Shown: positions 1 through 9,265, numbered from the stretch's first letter. The stretch: 64,000 nt of DNA from Chelatococcus reniformis (GCF_014640075.1 NZ_BMGG01000002.1:682001-746000); one strand, 5' to 3'. Translations and numbers: made by a program. The notes: a model not told the origin generated them from the letters alone.

Positions 1-192
1 CGGCAGCATGCCGGGCATCGCCGCATCGACCAGCGAGACGTGGTCGTTCGGCTCGCCTCCAAACTCGGTCGAGGCGCCGGAGAACAGCTTGGACTGCGAG
101 GTGACCTGGGCGTGGATCTCCATGCCGATCACCACCTCCCAGTCGCCGGTGGCGCCCTTGATCAGCTTGGCGGAGCGCATGGGTGCATTCAT
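1..192 (-). CDS. gatB: Asp-tRNA(Asn)/Glu-tRNA(Gln) amidotransferase subunit B, N-terminal 64 residues (cut by window edge)
   Basis: Subunit B of GatCAB binds the mischarged Asp-tRNA(Asn) or Glu-tRNA(Gln) and activates the acyl group, which is then amidated with ammonia from GatA. The visible start gives [11 protein letters not shown] followed by [13 protein letters not shown] and SKLFSGAST, the signature beginning of the GatB catalytic cradle. The frame is open to base 1, so the gene runs off the left edge. It lies 56 nt downstream of queD on the same strand and is probably the last visible gene of a gatC-gatA-queE-queD-gatB transcript. The identity is secure although only the N-terminus is present. 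Confidence 0.93.
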   Translation of the reverse strand, partial: MNAPMRSAKLIKGATGDWEVVIGMEIHAQVTSQSKLFSGASTEFGGEPNDHVSLVDAAMPGMLP

Positions 193-248
193 CGTCGCGG
201 TCCTCGCCGGCTCCCTCGCGAAGCCGTATGGTCATGGAATGGCGCAGC

Positions 249-617
249 TCAGGCGGCCGCGCCGAAATAGGTACACTTCTCGCCGTTGGAATCCCGGAAC
301 ACGGTGACGTGCGCCAGGCCGGGGCAGCTGGGCTCCACCTTGCGCCAGATCCACAGGGCCAAGTTTTCCATGGTGGCCGGCCCCAGGTCCGGCACCTCGT
401 CGAGAAAATGGTGATCGAGCCCGTCGCGCGCCGCGGCCAGTGCCCGCTCGAACAGCCCGAGGTCGATCAGCATGCCGGTCGCCGGATCGGGAACGCCGCG
501 GACGGTCACCTCGGCCCGATAGGAATGGCCATGGATGCGCCGGCTTCCCTCCGCCGCCACCTCGCGCTGGAGCGTGTGCGCCGCCTCGAAGCGGAATTGC
601 TTTGAGAGCTCGAACAT
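249..617 (-). CDS. queD: QueD/PTPS-family 6-carboxy-tetrahydropterin synthase-like protein, catalytic Cys position is Ser
   Basis: 122 aa, the usual size for the 6-pyruvoyl-tetrahydropterin synthase/QueD fold. QueD converts dihydroneopterin triphosphate to 6-carboxytetrahydropterin, the second step toward preQ0 and queuosine. Three zinc-ligand histidines are visible: H14 (FEAAHTL) and H29/H31 (RIHGHSY). The LDHHFLDE and PATMENLA stretches also match the family. In E. coli QueD the catalytic Cys lies four residues before the first His of HGH; here that residue is Ser25. The start ATG overlaps the stop of queE by one base (TGATG), so the two are translationally coupled. Family is certain. The exact reaction is less so because of the Cys-to-Ser change, although I recall similar proteins in other Rhizobiales. 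Confidence 0.85.
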   Translation of the reverse strand: MFELSKQFRFEAAHTLQREVAAEGSRRIHGHSYRAEVTVRGVPDPATGMLIDLGLFERALAAARDGLDHHFLDEVPDLGPATMENLALWIWRKVEPSCPGLAHVTVFRDSNGEKCTYFGAAA

Positions 618-1249
618 CAGGGAATGCCGATCACCTTGTGGGTCTGGACGCTCAGCCGCCAGCGGGGATTGGCCAGGCAGTAGTCGACGGCCGCCGCCGT
701 GTTCGAGGCTCTGGCGTCACCGTCCATCGGTTGCAGGTAGAAGTGAGCGAAATCAAGTCCCGCCACGGCCTCGGGCGGCAGTTCGGGCTGCGGATAGACG
801 AGCTTGAGCTCGTCGCCGCGGCGCAGCACCAAAGGAGCGCCCGCCTTGGGGCTGACGCAGATCCAGTCGAGCCCGGCCGGCGGCTCCATCGTGCCGTTGG
901 TTTCCACAGCGCAGGTGAAGCCGCGCTCATGGGCGGCATCGAGCAATTCCTCGTCGAGCTGCAACAGCGGCTCGCCGCCGGTGAAGACAATGAAGCGCCG
1001 CTCCAGGCCCCCTTCCCAAACGGCCTCGATGGCGTCGGCGAGGTCGTCGGCCGAGGCGAAGCGTCCTCCCCCTTCCCCGTCCAGGCCAACGAAATCCGTG
1101 TCGCAGAAACGGCAGACCGCCGTGGCGCGATCCGCCTCGCGGCCGCTCCACAGGTTGCAGCCGGCGAAGCGGCAGAACACGGCGGCCCGCCCGGCCTGCG
1201 CCCCTTCCCCCTGCAGCGTCTTGAAGATCTCCTTCACCGCATAGGCCAT
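617..1249 (-). CDS. queE: 7-carboxy-7-deazaguanine synthase (radical SAM)
   Basis: 210 aa. QueE is a radical-SAM enzyme that contracts 6-carboxytetrahydropterin to 7-carboxy-7-deazaguanine, the step after QueD in preQ0/queuosine synthesis. The N-terminus reads KEIFKTLQGEG, the family hallmark. The cluster cysteines are C31, C46 and C49 in a CX14CX2C pattern, as in the Burkholderia-type QueE rather than the plain CX3CX2C. FTGGEPLLQ follows as the SAM-binding GGE motif. It starts 19 nt after gatA and overlaps queD by one base. QueC and QueF are not in this window. Confidence 0.94.
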   Translation of the reverse strand: MAYAVKEIFKTLQGEGAQAGRAAVFCRFAGCNLWSGREADRATAVCRFCDTDFVGLDGEGGGRFASADDLADAIEAVWEGGLERRFIVFTGGEPLLQLDEELLDAAHERGFTCAVETNGTMEPPAGLDWICVSPKAGAPLVLRRGDELKLVYPQPELPPEAVAGLDFAHFYLQPMDGDARASNTAAAVDYCLANPRWRLSVQTHKVIGIP

Positions 1250-1268
1250 GACAGCCTCCCGGAGCGCG

Positions 1269-2750
1269 TCAACGCCACCACTGGGATGGTGGCACGAAAC
1301 TGCCGGCCGCCTCCTCGATCACCTGCCCGGCGGCGAACAGGGTCTCCTCGTCGAACGGCTTGCCGATCAGCTGCAGCCCGAGCGGCAATCCCTGGGCATC
1401 GCTGCCGGCCGGCACGGCAATGCCGGGCAGCCCCGCCATGTTCACGGTGACGGTGAAGATGTCGTTCAGGTACATCTCCACCGGGTCGGCCGCACCCTTC
1501 TCGCCCAGCGCGAAGGCCGCCGACGGGGTCGCCGGCGTCAGGATGGCATCGACGCCCTGTGCGTAGACCGCGTCGAAATCGCGCTTGATGAGTGAGCGCA
1601 GCTTCTGCGCCCTGAGATAATAAGCATCGTAGTAGCCGGCGGACAGCACGTAGGTGCCGATCATGATGCGGCGGCGCACCTCGCGGCCGAAGCCGGCAGC
1701 GCGTGTGTTCTCATACATCTCGACGATGTCGCGGCCGGGCACGCGCAGGCCGTAGCGCACACCATCGTAGCGGGCAAGGTTCGACGAGGCCTCTGCCGGA
1801 GCGACGATGTAGTAGGCCGGCAGCGCATATTTGGTGTGCGGCAGCGAGACCTCGACGACATTGGCGCCGGCGGCCTTGAGCCAGCCCGCGCCGCGCTGCC
1901 AGAGATCTTCGATTTCGCCCGACATGCCGGCGACCCGATATTCCTGCGGGATGCCGATGGTGAGGCCGGCCACGCCGCGGCCGACGGCAGCCTCGAAATG
2001 CGGCACCGGCAGGTCGACGGAGGTGGTGTCGCGGCGATCAAGCCCGGCCATGGACGACAGCAGGATGGCGCTGTCGCGCACCGTGCGCGCGATCGGGCCG
2101 GCCTGGTCGAGCGAGGAGGCGAAGGCGACGATGCCCCAGCGCGAGCAGCGCCCGTAGGTCGGCTTGATGCCGACCGTGCCGGTGAACGCCGCCGGCTGGC
2201 GTATCGAGCCGCCGGTATCGGTCGCCGTGGCGCCCAGGCACAGGCGGGCGGCCACGGCCGCGGCCGAGCCGCCCGACGATCCGCCGGGCACCAGCGGTGC
2301 ATCGGAGCCGCTGCGCCGCCACGGCGAGACCACCGGGCCGAAGGCCGAGGTCTCGTTCGACGACCCCATGGCGAACTCGTCGTTGTTGAGCTTGCCGAGC
2401 ATGACCGCGCCATCCGCCCACAGCTGGCTGGTGACGGTCGATTCGTAGGCCGGCACGAAGTCCGCCAGGATCCGGCTGCACGCCGTGGTGCGCACGCCTT
2501 CGGTGCAGAAGAGATCCTTGACGCCGAGCGGGATGCCCTCGAGCGGCCGCGCTTCGCCCCGCGCCAGCCGCGCGTCCGCCGCCTCGGCCATGGCGAGCGC
2601 CCGCTCCGGCGTCTCCAGGACGTAGGCGTTGAGCGCACGCGCCGCCTCCATCGCCTCCAGGTACGCGCCGGTCAGCTCGACGGAGGAAAAACGCCTGGCG
2701 CGGAGCCCTTCGCGCGCCTGCGCCAGGGTGAGATCGGTCAGCTCGGACAT
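1269..2750 (-). CDS. gatA: Asp-tRNA(Asn)/Glu-tRNA(Gln) amidotransferase subunit A
   Basis: 493 aa from the chosen ATG ([11 protein letters not shown]), the usual GatA length. An in-frame upstream start would add a 16-residue Arg-rich stretch and looks spurious. GatA is the amidase that hydrolyses glutamine and feeds ammonia to GatB. The amidase signature is intact: the catalytic Lys in GVKDLFC, and the Ser cis/trans pair in [14 protein letters not shown] and [13 protein letters not shown]. The C-terminal [14 protein letters not shown] is also typical. The gene lies 67 nt downstream of gatC and 19 nt upstream of queE on the same strand, which implies one operon. Confidence 0.97.
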   Translation of the reverse strand: MSELTDLTLAQAREGLRARRFSSVELTGAYLEAMEAARALNAYVLETPERALAMAEAADARLARGEARPLEGIPLGVKDLFCTEGVRTTACSRILADFVPAYESTVTSQLWADGAVMLGKLNNDEFAMGSSNETSAFGPVVSPWRRSGSDAPLVPGGSSGGSAAAVAARLCLGATATDTGGSIRQPAAFTGTVGIKPTYGRCSRWGIVAFASSLDQAGPIARTVRDSAILLSSMAGLDRRDTTSVDLPVPHFEAAVGRGVAGLTIGIPQEYRVAGMSGEIEDLWQRGAGWLKAAGANVVEVSLPHTKYALPAYYIVAPAEASSNLARYDGVRYGLRVPGRDIVEMYENTRAAGFGREVRRRIMIGTYVLSAGYYDAYYLRAQKLRSLIKRDFDAVYAQGVDAILTPATPSAAFALGEKGAADPVEMYLNDIFTVTVNMAGLPGIAVPAGSDAQGLPLGLQLIGKPFDEETLFAAGQVIEEAAGSFVPPSQWWR

Positions 2751-2817
2751 CGATGTCTTTCGTCGCACATCACGGTTGCGGGCCGGGGGATCCGCCACGC
2801 GGCGGACGGCCGGTGAT

Positions 2818-3105
2818 CTATTCGACCACCTTGGGCACGAGGAAGAAGCCGTCCTCGCTCATCGGCGCATTGGCGACCACAGTGTCGCCATAGCCGCCAT
2901 CGGTCACCGCGTCGGCGCGCCGGCGCATGACCGTCGGCGACACCGACGTCATCGGCACGACGGAACCCACGTCCACCTGGTTCAGCTGCTCGACGAAGGC
3001 GAGGATGGCGTTGAGCTCGCCCGCCAGGTGAGGAACCTCGTCCTCGCTCACGGCAATGCGCGCCAAGTGCGCAATGCGTCGAACAGTGGTCGCATCGACG
3101 GACAT
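2818..3105 (-). CDS. gatC: Asp-tRNA(Asn)/Glu-tRNA(Gln) amidotransferase subunit C
   Basis: 95 aa, normal for GatC, the small clamp that stabilises the GatA-GatB complex. Family signatures are [16 protein letters not shown] at the N-terminus, [10 protein letters not shown] in the middle, and the [13 protein letters not shown] tail. A good Shine-Dalgarno (GGAGG) sits 4 nt before the ATG, and this is probably the first gene of the gatCA-queED-gatB operon. The upstream 120 nt separate it from the UPF0173 gene on the same strand. Confidence 0.95.
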   Translation of the reverse strand: MSVDATTVRRIAHLARIAVSEDEVPHLAGELNAILAFVEQLNQVDVGSVVPMTSVSPTVMRRRADAVTDGGYGDTVVANAPMSEDGFFLVPKVVE

Positions 3106-3203
3106 GCCGCCTCCGGTGCTAGGGCCGATCGCGAACGTCCGGGCCCGTCGGGATATGGGGTGGGCGCCTCATAGCACCCGCCCCTTCCGCACGGCAAGCA
3201 AGT

Positions 3204-3220
3204 GGCCCGCGGGGCGGGCC
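3204..3220 (-). terminator. GC-rich hairpin after the UPF0173 gene
   Basis: A perfect 7-bp inverted repeat (GGCCCGC / GCGGGCC) with a 3-nt loop begins 7 nt past the UPF0173 stop codon on the minus strand. There is no clear U-tract, so it may be a weak intrinsic terminator or a stabilising 3' hairpin that separates this gene from gatC. Confidence 0.4.
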
Positions 3221-3227
3221 CTTGAAC

Positions 3228-3926
3228 TCAGGGCGCGAACGCCTTGTTCTTCTGCGCCACGAAGACCTTGGAGCCGGCGCCCTGCATGGCGGCGGTGAAC
3301 TTGCCCGCATCCGGATCGATGATCGGGAAGGTGCCGTAGTGGCACGGCACCACGGTCTTGACCGTCAGGAACTTCTTGACGGCGTAGGCAGCGCTCTCGG
3401 CGCCCATGGTGAAGCGGTCACCGATCGGCACGAAGGCGACATCCGGCTTGTAGAGATCGTTGATGAGCGCCATGTCGCTGAACAGGTCGGTGTCGCCCAT
3501 GGCATAGATCGTCGGCTCGCCGTCGGCGCGCACGATGATGCCGTTAGCGCTGCCGAGCGGGAAGTTGACGCCCACCTCGACCAGGCCGGCCGAGTGGTCC
3601 GCCCGCACCAGCGTCACGCGGAAGCCGCCCGCATCGACGGTACCGCCGGTGTTCATCGGACTGAAGTTCTTGAGCCCCTGCGCCGCCAGATACATGCACA
3701 GATCATAATTGGTGAAGACGGTCGCCCCCGTCTTGCCGGCGATGTCGACGGCATCGCCGATATGATCGCCGTGGCCGTGGGTGATCAGGATGTGCGAGAC
3801 CCCCTCGATGGCCTCGTCCTTGTTGCCGTCGAAGGCCGGATTGCCCGTGAAGAACGGGTCGACCAGCACCGAACGACCTGCAAAATCCAGCCGGAAAGCG
3901 GAATGACCGTACCACGTGATCTGCAT
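3228..3926 (-). CDS. UPF0173 metal-dependent hydrolase (metallo-beta-lactamase fold)
   Basis: 232 aa matching the UPF0173 family (YtkL-like). The N-terminal [13 protein letters not shown] is characteristic. The metal-binding motif THGHGDH lies at residues 49-55, with further His/Asp ligands in [15 protein letters not shown] and PCHYGTFP. The physiological substrate of this family is unknown to me. The protein has no signal peptide and should be cytosolic. It stands alone between gatC (same strand, 120 nt) and the divergent ruvX. Confidence 0.92.
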   Translation of the reverse strand: MQITWYGHSAFRLDFAGRSVLVDPFFTGNPAFDGNKDEAIEGVSHILITHGHGDHIGDAVDIAGKTGATVFTNYDLCMYLAAQGLKNFSPMNTGGTVDAGGFRVTLVRADHSAGLVEVGVNFPLGSANGIIVRADGEPTIYAMGDTDLFSDMALINDLYKPDVAFVPIGDRFTMGAESAAYAVKKFLTVKTVVPCHYGTFPIIDPDAGKFTAAMQGAGSKVFVAQKNKAFAP

Positions 3927-4205
3927 CGAGCTCTCCCAGAGGCCCCCACTCTCGCCGCGGCGGCGGCGGAGGGGTTGATGAAACCCGGGCGAGCTTTACG
4001 GCATGGCGCCGCGACGGTCACCCCCCTGTCGTCGCGGCCCCGCAACGCGGCGATCGCAACAGGCAGCGGTTTGGTCGGACGGCCGCGATCATCAGGTCAT
4101 TTGCGCGGCGCCGGCGGCCTTGGCCGTGCAGCTCTCCGGCCTTCGTACGCAAATCGATATGTGAGTTACTGAATTGCGAAAATAGAGCATATAGGGAAAT
4201 TCGAA

Positions 4206-4211
4206 TATAAT
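4206..4211 (+). promoter_or_regulatory. Perfect -10 hexamer (TATAAT) in an AT-rich patch just upstream of ruvX
   Basis: Bases 4150-4220 are strikingly AT-rich compared with their surroundings and contain TATAAT at 4206-4211. No good -35 hexamer lies at 16-18 nt. A transcript from this box would begin around 4218, only about 5 nt before the ruvX ATG at 4223, and no Shine-Dalgarno is visible there. The likely reading is a near-leaderless ruvX message. Confidence 0.45.
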
Positions 4212-4222
4212 CGGGTCGATCC

Positions 4223-4735
4223 ATGACTTCGACGCAAAAGCAGGCCTTCCATGTACCTCTGGCCGATCTCCTTGATCTACCCGGCAAGGCTCGGCTGCTC
4301 GGGCTCGACCTGGGCACGAAGACCATCGGCTTGGCGCTGTCCGATGTGACGCGGCGCGTGGCGTCGCCGCTGGAAACCATCCGCCGGACAAAGTTCTCGG
4401 CCGATGCGGCGCGGCTGCTCGACCTCGCGGAGCAGCACGGGGTGGGCGGGCTGGTCATCGGCTGGCCGCTGAACATGGACGGCTCCGAGGGCCCGCGCAC
4501 GCAAGCGACGGGCGCCTTCGTGCGCAATCTTGCGAAGCTGACCGCCGTGCCGATGGCCCTGTGGGACGAGCGCCTCAGCACCGTGGCGGTGACGCGGATG
4601 CTGATCGACGCCGATGCCTCCCGGGCGCGGCGCGGCGAACTCGTCGACAAGATCGCCGCGACCTACATTCTGCAGGGCGCTTTGGACCGCCTCGAAGGGT
4701 TACGGCGCGAGCGGCGGCCGGAGGAGGCCGACTGA
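4223..4735 (+). CDS. ruvX: Putative pre-16S rRNA nuclease / Holliday junction resolvase-like protein (YqgF/RuvX)
   Basis: 170 aa of the RNase H-like YqgF/RuvX family, implicated in 16S rRNA 5'-end maturation and earlier described as a Holliday junction resolvase. The first catalytic Asp lies in [17 protein letters not shown] (D29). The second acidic site is in LWDERLST and the third in [16 protein letters not shown]. The segment [15 protein letters not shown] is the conserved central loop. The roughly 26-residue N-terminal extension before the core is common in alphaproteobacterial members. No Shine-Dalgarno precedes the ATG, and a TATAAT box lies 11 nt upstream. Confidence 0.93.
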   Translation: MTSTQKQAFHVPLADLLDLPGKARLLGLDLGTKTIGLALSDVTRRVASPLETIRRTKFSADAARLLDLAEQHGVGGLVIGWPLNMDGSEGPRTQATGAFVRNLAKLTAVPMALWDERLSTVAVTRMLIDADASRARRGELVDKIAATYILQGALDRLEGLRRERRPEEAD

Positions 4736-4835
4736 CGGGCTCCGACCGCCGGCCGCGCGTGCATCTAACCGGGACCTCGACTCGTATCGAAACCGGGGCC
4801 GTCCGGGCGCCCACGGACAAGGCGAGCTGATCACG

Positions 4836-5027
4836 ATGACAACCGACGCACCACCGGCAGGACCGCCACGGCCGGCGCCGACCCAAGGTGAGATCGCACG
4901 CCACGTGGAGCAGATGACGTTGGAGCTCTACCAATTGGCCCGGGCCGGGGAGTTGAACCTGCTCGCCTACCTCCTCAGCCTGGCCCATATGGAGGCTGGC
5001 GACCGCGGCCGCTTGACGGATCGATAG
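4836..5027 (+). CDS. Small protein of unknown function (63 aa)
   Basis: 63 aa: a Pro-rich N-terminus (about residues 5-16) followed by an acidic helix with VEQMTLELYQLARAGELNLLAYLLSLAHMEA. The helix looks amphipathic and could mediate protein interaction. It begins 100 nt after ruvX on the same strand, with a weak purine-rich ribosome site, and ends convergent with dprA. I recall short proteins with similar LAYLLxxAxxEA endings in other Rhizobiales, but I assign no function. Coding status rests on the helix-like composition and position. Confidence 0.6.
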   Translation: MTTDAPPAGPPRPAPTQGEIARHVEQMTLELYQLARAGELNLLAYLLSLAHMEAGDRGRLTDR

Positions 5028-5077
5028 CCGCACGCGGCACGTCCTCGGGCGAGCGCGCCGCTTCGCGACGGAGCCCA

Positions 5078-6274
5078 TCACACCGGGCGGCCGGGCGCCA
5101 ACGACACCGCTTGGGCGCCGTGGCGCTCGATACGGCCGCTCAGCTCCAGCTCAAGCAGCGCCACCTGCACGTCGCGCGCCGTCAGTTCCGAAGCCCGCAC
5201 GAGGTCGTCCACCGACACCGGCGCGCTGCCGAGTAACGCCAGGACCGTCTCGTGCGGTTGCGACGCCCTAGGGGCTGTCGGCATTACCGCCTCCAGGGGC
5301 AGCAGCCGGTCGGGCCGAGGGGGTGGCGCGGAGAAGACCTCCGCCTCGTCCCACAGCGACGCGGTCTGCGGCGCGCGATCGTCCAGGTGAGGGCGTGGCC
5401 CCTCCCGCAGCGGCGCCAGCACGGACAGCACGTGCTCGGGGTCGGCGCACAGCGTCGCGCCTTGGCGGATGAGGTCGTTGGTGCCGGCCGCGCGCGGATC
5501 TAGCGGCGAGCCCGGCACGGCGAACACCTCGCGCCCCTGTTCCAGCGCGAAGCGCGCGGTGATCAGCGATCCCGAGCGCATCGCCGCTTCGACGACGACG
5601 ACGCCGAGCGACAGGCCCGAGACCAGCCGGTTGCGGCCCGGGAAGTCCCGCCCGCGCGGCACCCACCCCATCGGCATCTCGCTGATCGCGGCCCCCCGTT
5701 CCAGCAACCCGGCCAGCAGCTTGCCGTGCTCGGGAGGATAGATGCGGTCGTGGCCGCCGGCCAGCACGGCAACGGTTCCGGTGTCGAGGCTCGACCGATG
5801 GGCCTGCGCGTCGATGCCCCGCGCCAGACCCGAGACCACCGCATAGCCGGCGGTCCCCAGCGCCCGGGCCAGCCGCTCGGCCAACGTCAGTCCCGCGGCG
5901 GAGGCGTTACGGGAACCGACGACCGCCGCCGCCGGCCCAGCGAGGGCGGCCACGTGCCCGCGCACGGCAATCAGCGGCGGAACCGAATCGATCACGCTCA
6001 GGGCCAGCGGGTAGTCGGCCTCCCCCAGGGCGACGTATCGCACTCCCAGCCGCGTCGCGGCATCGATCTCGCGGTCGACGGCAGCGGGATCCGCCGCCTT
6101 GATCGGCCGCCCTGTCCTGCGGGCGAGCTCCGGGAGCGCGGCGAGCGCGGCGGCGGCGCTGCCGTGCCGGGTGAGCATCACGCGGAAGTTGCGCGGGCCG
6201 ATGCCCTCGGAGCGCGACAACCGCAGCCAGTCACGGCGTTGGTTGTCGTCGAGGCGCAGCGGCGGGGCGGTCAT
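5078..6274 (-). CDS. dprA: DNA-processing protein DprA (DprA/Smf family)
   Basis: 398 aa. DprA loads RecA onto incoming single-stranded DNA during natural transformation and is widely conserved even in species not known to be competent. An N-terminal SAM-like helical region (DWLRLSRSEGIGPRNF) precedes the Rossmann core. The core shows VVGSRNAS, VSGLARGIDAQAH, FPGRNRLVSGLS and REVFAVPGSPLDPRAAGTN. A C-terminal DML1-like winged helix (about residues 335-395) follows a Pro-rich linker. It is followed on the minus strand, in transcription order after plsY, with only 27 nt between them. Confidence 0.96.
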   Translation of the reverse strand: MTAPPLRLDDNQRRDWLRLSRSEGIGPRNFRVMLTRHGSAAAALAALPELARRTGRPIKAADPAAVDREIDAATRLGVRYVALGEADYPLALSVIDSVPPLIAVRGHVAALAGPAAAVVGSRNASAAGLTLAERLARALGTAGYAVVSGLARGIDAQAHRSSLDTGTVAVLAGGHDRIYPPEHGKLLAGLLERGAAISEMPMGWVPRGRDFPGRNRLVSGLSLGVVVVEAAMRSGSLITARFALEQGREVFAVPGSPLDPRAAGTNDLIRQGATLCADPEHVLSVLAPLREGPRPHLDDRAPQTASLWDEAEVFSAPPPRPDRLLPLEAVMPTAPRASQPHETVLALLGSAPVSVDDLVRASELTARDVQVALLELELSGRIERHGAQAVSLAPGRPV

Positions 6275-6301
6275 GCCCGAACGGCCGGTGGGCGGGGCTC
6301 T

Positions 6302-6901
6302 CTATTTGGCACCGATGCGGCTCTCCTCGCCCGCCAACAGCCGGCGGATGTTGTCGCGATGCTTCCACCACAGCAGCGCGGTCAACAGCGCGAACAGGGC
6401 GGCGGAGTGCGGACTGCCAAGGGCCAGCAGCGCTACGGGCGTGAGCGCGCTCGCGACCAGGGCCGCCAGCGACGAGAACCGGGTGATGAAGGCAAACAGC
6501 AGCCAGACGAGGGCAAAGCCCAGAGCCGCGACGAACTCCACGGCGATCAGGCAGCCGAGGAAGGTGGCGACGCCCTTGCCACCGCGAAACTTGAGCCAGA
6601 CGGGAAAGAGATGGCCGAGGAAGGCGCCGAGCGCCGCGGCAAGGGCCGCACCTGTCCCCCAGCGCGCGCAGATGAGGACGGCGACCGTGCCCTTCAGGGC
6701 ATCGCCCAGCAAGGTTGCCGCCGCGAGCCCCTTGTGGCCGGTGCGCAATACGTTGGTGGCCCCGATATTGCCCGAGCCGACGCGCCTGAGATCCCCGAGG
6801 CCGGCGAGGCGCGTCAGCACGACGCCGAACGGAATCGATCCGAGCGCGTAGCCGATGGCCAGCGCGGCGGCCAGATAGGGCCAACCATCTCCGCCTAGCA
6901 T
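6302..6901 (-). CDS. plsY: Acyl-phosphate:glycerol-3-phosphate acyltransferase (membrane)
   Basis: 199 aa integral membrane enzyme that acylates glycerol-3-phosphate from acyl-phosphate, the first step of phospholipid synthesis in PlsX/PlsY bacteria. The three cytosolic PlsY motifs are present: [12 protein letters not shown] near residue 43, [10 protein letters not shown] near residue 104, and the [13 protein letters not shown] end. Between them are four to five hydrophobic segments. The partner plsX is not in this window. It lies between the pyrC'/pyrB pair upstream and dprA downstream, all on the minus strand. Confidence 0.97.
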   Translation of the reverse strand: MLGGDGWPYLAAALAIGYALGSIPFGVVLTRLAGLGDLRRVGSGNIGATNVLRTGHKGLAAATLLGDALKGTVAVLICARWGTGAALAAALGAFLGHLFPVWLKFRGGKGVATFLGCLIAVEFVAALGFALVWLLFAFITRFSSLAALVASALTPVALLALGSPHSAALFALLTALLWWKHRDNIRRLLAGEESRIGAK

Positions 6902-7010
6902 TCACTCCCCCCGACGCGTCGTCAGCGCCTCTGCTCGCCGATCGGATGACGCCATCGATCGCACGACTGCCCCAGAGCGGCCTCGATGTCCGCCCCGCTT
7001 TGCGCCCGGC

Positions 7011-8318
7011 TCAGGCGGAAGCGTATTGATAGACCAGCTGCCCGGCAACGTAGGTGGCGAGCACGCGGCCCTCCAGGCGGGCCGCTTCGAACGGCGTGTT
7101 CTTGCAGCGTGACCACAGCGACGCCCGATCCAGGATGTAGGCGACGTCCGGGTCGACGATGATGAGATCGGCGGGCGCTCCCGCCGTCAGGCGCCCGGCC
7201 GGCAGCCCGAGCAACTCGGCCGGCCGCACCGTCAACGCGTGCAGCAGCCGCTCGAGGCGCACGCTGCCGCCGTTGACCAGTCGCAAGCCGCCGGCCAGCA
7301 GCGTCTCCAGCCCGATGGCGCCGTCGGCGGCCTCCGCGAACGGCAGACGCTTGGTCTCCACGTCCTGAGGATTGTGATCGGACACCACGACATCGATGAT
7401 GCCGGCATCGAGCGCCTCGGCCAGGGCCAGGCGGTCGTCCTCGTGCCGCAGCGGTGGCGACAGCTTGAAGAAGCTCCGGTAGTCGCCGATGTCGTTCTCG
7501 TTCAGCACCAGGTGGTTGATCGAGGCACCGCAGGTGACGGGCAGGCCCTCGGCCTTGGCCCGCTCGATCAGCTCGATCGACTGCGGCTGCGTGATCAGCG
7601 CCGCGTGATAGCGTCCACCGGTCATGCGCACGAGGCGCAGGTCGCGCTCGAGCACGATGGTCTCCGCCTCGCGCGGTATGCCCATCAGGCCCAGCCGGCT
7701 CGACAGCTCGCCCTCGTTCATCACGCCGTCGCCGACGAGATCGGCATCTTCCGTGTGATGCATGACCAGGGCGTCGAAGTCGCGGGCGTAGGTCAGCGCG
7801 CGGCGCATGACGCGGGCATTGCGGACCGATTTCACCCCGTCCGAGAACGCGAGCGCACCGGCCTCGCTGAGCAGGCCGATCTCGGTCATCTCTTCGCCGG
7901 CGATTCCCTTTGTCAGCGCCGCGGCCGGATGCACGTTGACGATCGCCGTGTCCCGCGCCCGCCGCTTGACGAAGTCGACGATCGCCGGGTCGTCGATCGG
8001 CGGATTGGTGTTGGGCATGCACAGCAGCGTGGTGACGCCGCCGGCGGCGGCGGCACGGCTGGCGGTGCGCAGGGTCTCGCGGTGCTCGGCGCCCGGCTCG
8101 CCGATGAAGGCACGCATGTCGATGAGCCCGGGCAGCAGCCAATGCCCGGCGCAATCGACGGTCTCGGCCCCCTCCGGCGCCGCGGGCGAGGCGGTGCCCC
8201 AGGCGATGTCGGCGATGGCGCCGTCCCGGATCAGCACGGCGCCGCGTTCCCGCCGGCCGCTGGCGGGGTCGATCAGCTCGGCGTTGGCAAGGAGCTGCGG
8301 ACGCACGGGGGGCCTCAC
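7011..8318 (-). CDS. pyrX: Dihydroorotase-like protein lacking the HxH zinc ligands (PyrC'/PyrX type)
   Basis: 435 aa from the GTG that overlaps the pyrB stop (GTGA). The amidohydrolase fold and DHOase signatures are present: [33 protein letters not shown] and [13 protein letters not shown]. The HxH ligands expected right after GLID are replaced ([10 protein letters not shown], residues 67-76). This is the pattern of non-catalytic PyrC' proteins, which in Pseudomonas-type systems form a complex with PyrB and are needed for carbamoyltransferase assembly. A true catalytic dihydroorotase should therefore be elsewhere. A longer upstream frame overlaps pyrB and is an artefact. Confidence 0.88.
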   Translation of the reverse strand: MRPPVRPQLLANAELIDPASGRRERGAVLIRDGAIADIAWGTASPAAPEGAETVDCAGHWLLPGLIDMRAFIGEPGAEHRETLRTASRAAAAGGVTTLLCMPNTNPPIDDPAIVDFVKRRARDTAIVNVHPAAALTKGIAGEEMTEIGLLSEAGALAFSDGVKSVRNARVMRRALTYARDFDALVMHHTEDADLVGDGVMNEGELSSRLGLMGIPREAETIVLERDLRLVRMTGGRYHAALITQPQSIELIERAKAEGLPVTCGASINHLVLNENDIGDYRSFFKLSPPLRHEDDRLALAEALDAGIIDVVVSDHNPQDVETKRLPFAEAADGAIGLETLLAGGLRLVNGGSVRLERLLHALTVRPAELLGLPAGRLTAGAPADLIIVDPDVAYILDRASLWSRCKNTPFEAARLEGRVLATYVAGQLVYQYASA

Positions 8319-9265
8319 GAATTGGGCAGATGGCGCGCCAGCGCCTCGAGCACGGCCATGCGAACGGCGACGCCCATCTCCACCTGCTCGCGGATCAGCG
8401 ACTGGGCGCCGTCGGCGACGTCCGAGGCGATCTCCACGCCCCGGTTCATCGGGCCCGGATGCATGACGAGGGCGTCGGGCTTGGCATAGGACAGCTTCTC
8501 CTCGTCGAGGCCGAAGAAGCGGAAATACTCCTTCACCGAGGGCACGAAGGAGCCGTTCATGCGCTCGCGCTGCAGGCGCAGCATCATGATGATGTCGGCA
8601 CCGGCCAAGCCCTCGCGCATCGAGGTGAAGACCTCGACGCCGAGGCCGGCAATGCCGGCCGGCAGCAGCGTGGACGGGCCGATGCAGCGCACCCGCGCGC
8701 CGAGCGCTTGCAGCAGGATGATGTTCGACCGCGCCACGCGCGAATGCAGGATGTCGCCGCAGATGGCGACGACCAGCCCTTCGATGCGTCCCCGTCTGCG
8801 GCGGATCGTCAGCGCGTCGAGCAGCGCCTGGGTCGGATGCTCGTGGGCGCCGTCGCCGGCATTGACCACCGAGCATTCAACCTTCTGCGCCAGCAGCTTG
8901 ACCGCCCCGGCCTGGTGATGGCGGACGATGATGATGTCCGGCCGCATGGCGTTGAGCGTGATCGCCGTGTCGATCAGCGTCTCGCCCTTCTTCACCGACG
9001 AGGACCCGACCGACATGTTCATGACGTCGGCGCCCAGGCGCTTGCCGGCGATCTCGAACGACGACTGCGTTCGCGTCGACGGCTCGAAGAACAGGTTCAC
9101 CTGGGTGCGGCCGCGCAGCGTCGTCTTCTTCTTCTCGACCTGGCGGCTCACCTCGACGGCCTCGTCGGCCATGTCGAGCAAGAGCTGCATGTCGAGACGC
9201 GACAGCCCCTCGATCCCGAGCAAATGCCGATGCGGGAAGGCTGGGAGTGGTTGCGGAGCGCTCAT
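8315..9265 (-). CDS. pyrB: Aspartate carbamoyltransferase catalytic subunit
   Basis: 316 aa. Catalyses carbamoyl phosphate plus aspartate to N-carbamoyl-aspartate, the committed step of pyrimidine synthesis. The carbamoyl-phosphate loop [13 protein letters not shown] is intact. [17 protein letters not shown] and [15 protein letters not shown] follow, as does MLRLQRERM for aspartate binding and [12 protein letters not shown]. No regulatory pyrI gene is adjacent. It overlaps the zinc-ligand-less dihydroorotase gene by 4 nt (GTGA), consistent with stoichiometric co-synthesis of a PyrB-PyrC' complex. Confidence 0.97.
   Translation of the reverse strand: MSAPQPLPAFPHRHLLGIEGLSRLDMQLLLDMADEAVEVSRQVEKKKTTLRGRTQVNLFFEPSTRTQSSFEIAGKRLGADVMNMSVGSSSVKKGETLIDTAITLNAMRPDIIIVRHHQAGAVKLLAQKVECSVVNAGDGAHEHPTQALLDALTIRRRRGRIEGLVVAICGDILHSRVARSNIILLQALGARVRCIGPSTLLPAGIAGLGVEVFTSMREGLAGADIIMMLRLQRERMNGSFVPSVKEYFRFFGLDEEKLSYAKPDALVMHPGPMNRGVEIASDVADGAQSLIREQVEMGVAVRMAVLEALARHLPNS

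Noticed and set aside
8318-8876. A longer dihydroorotase reaching 8876
   Set aside because: The added part is the wrong frame across pyrB; the GTG overlapping the pyrB stop explains the real start.
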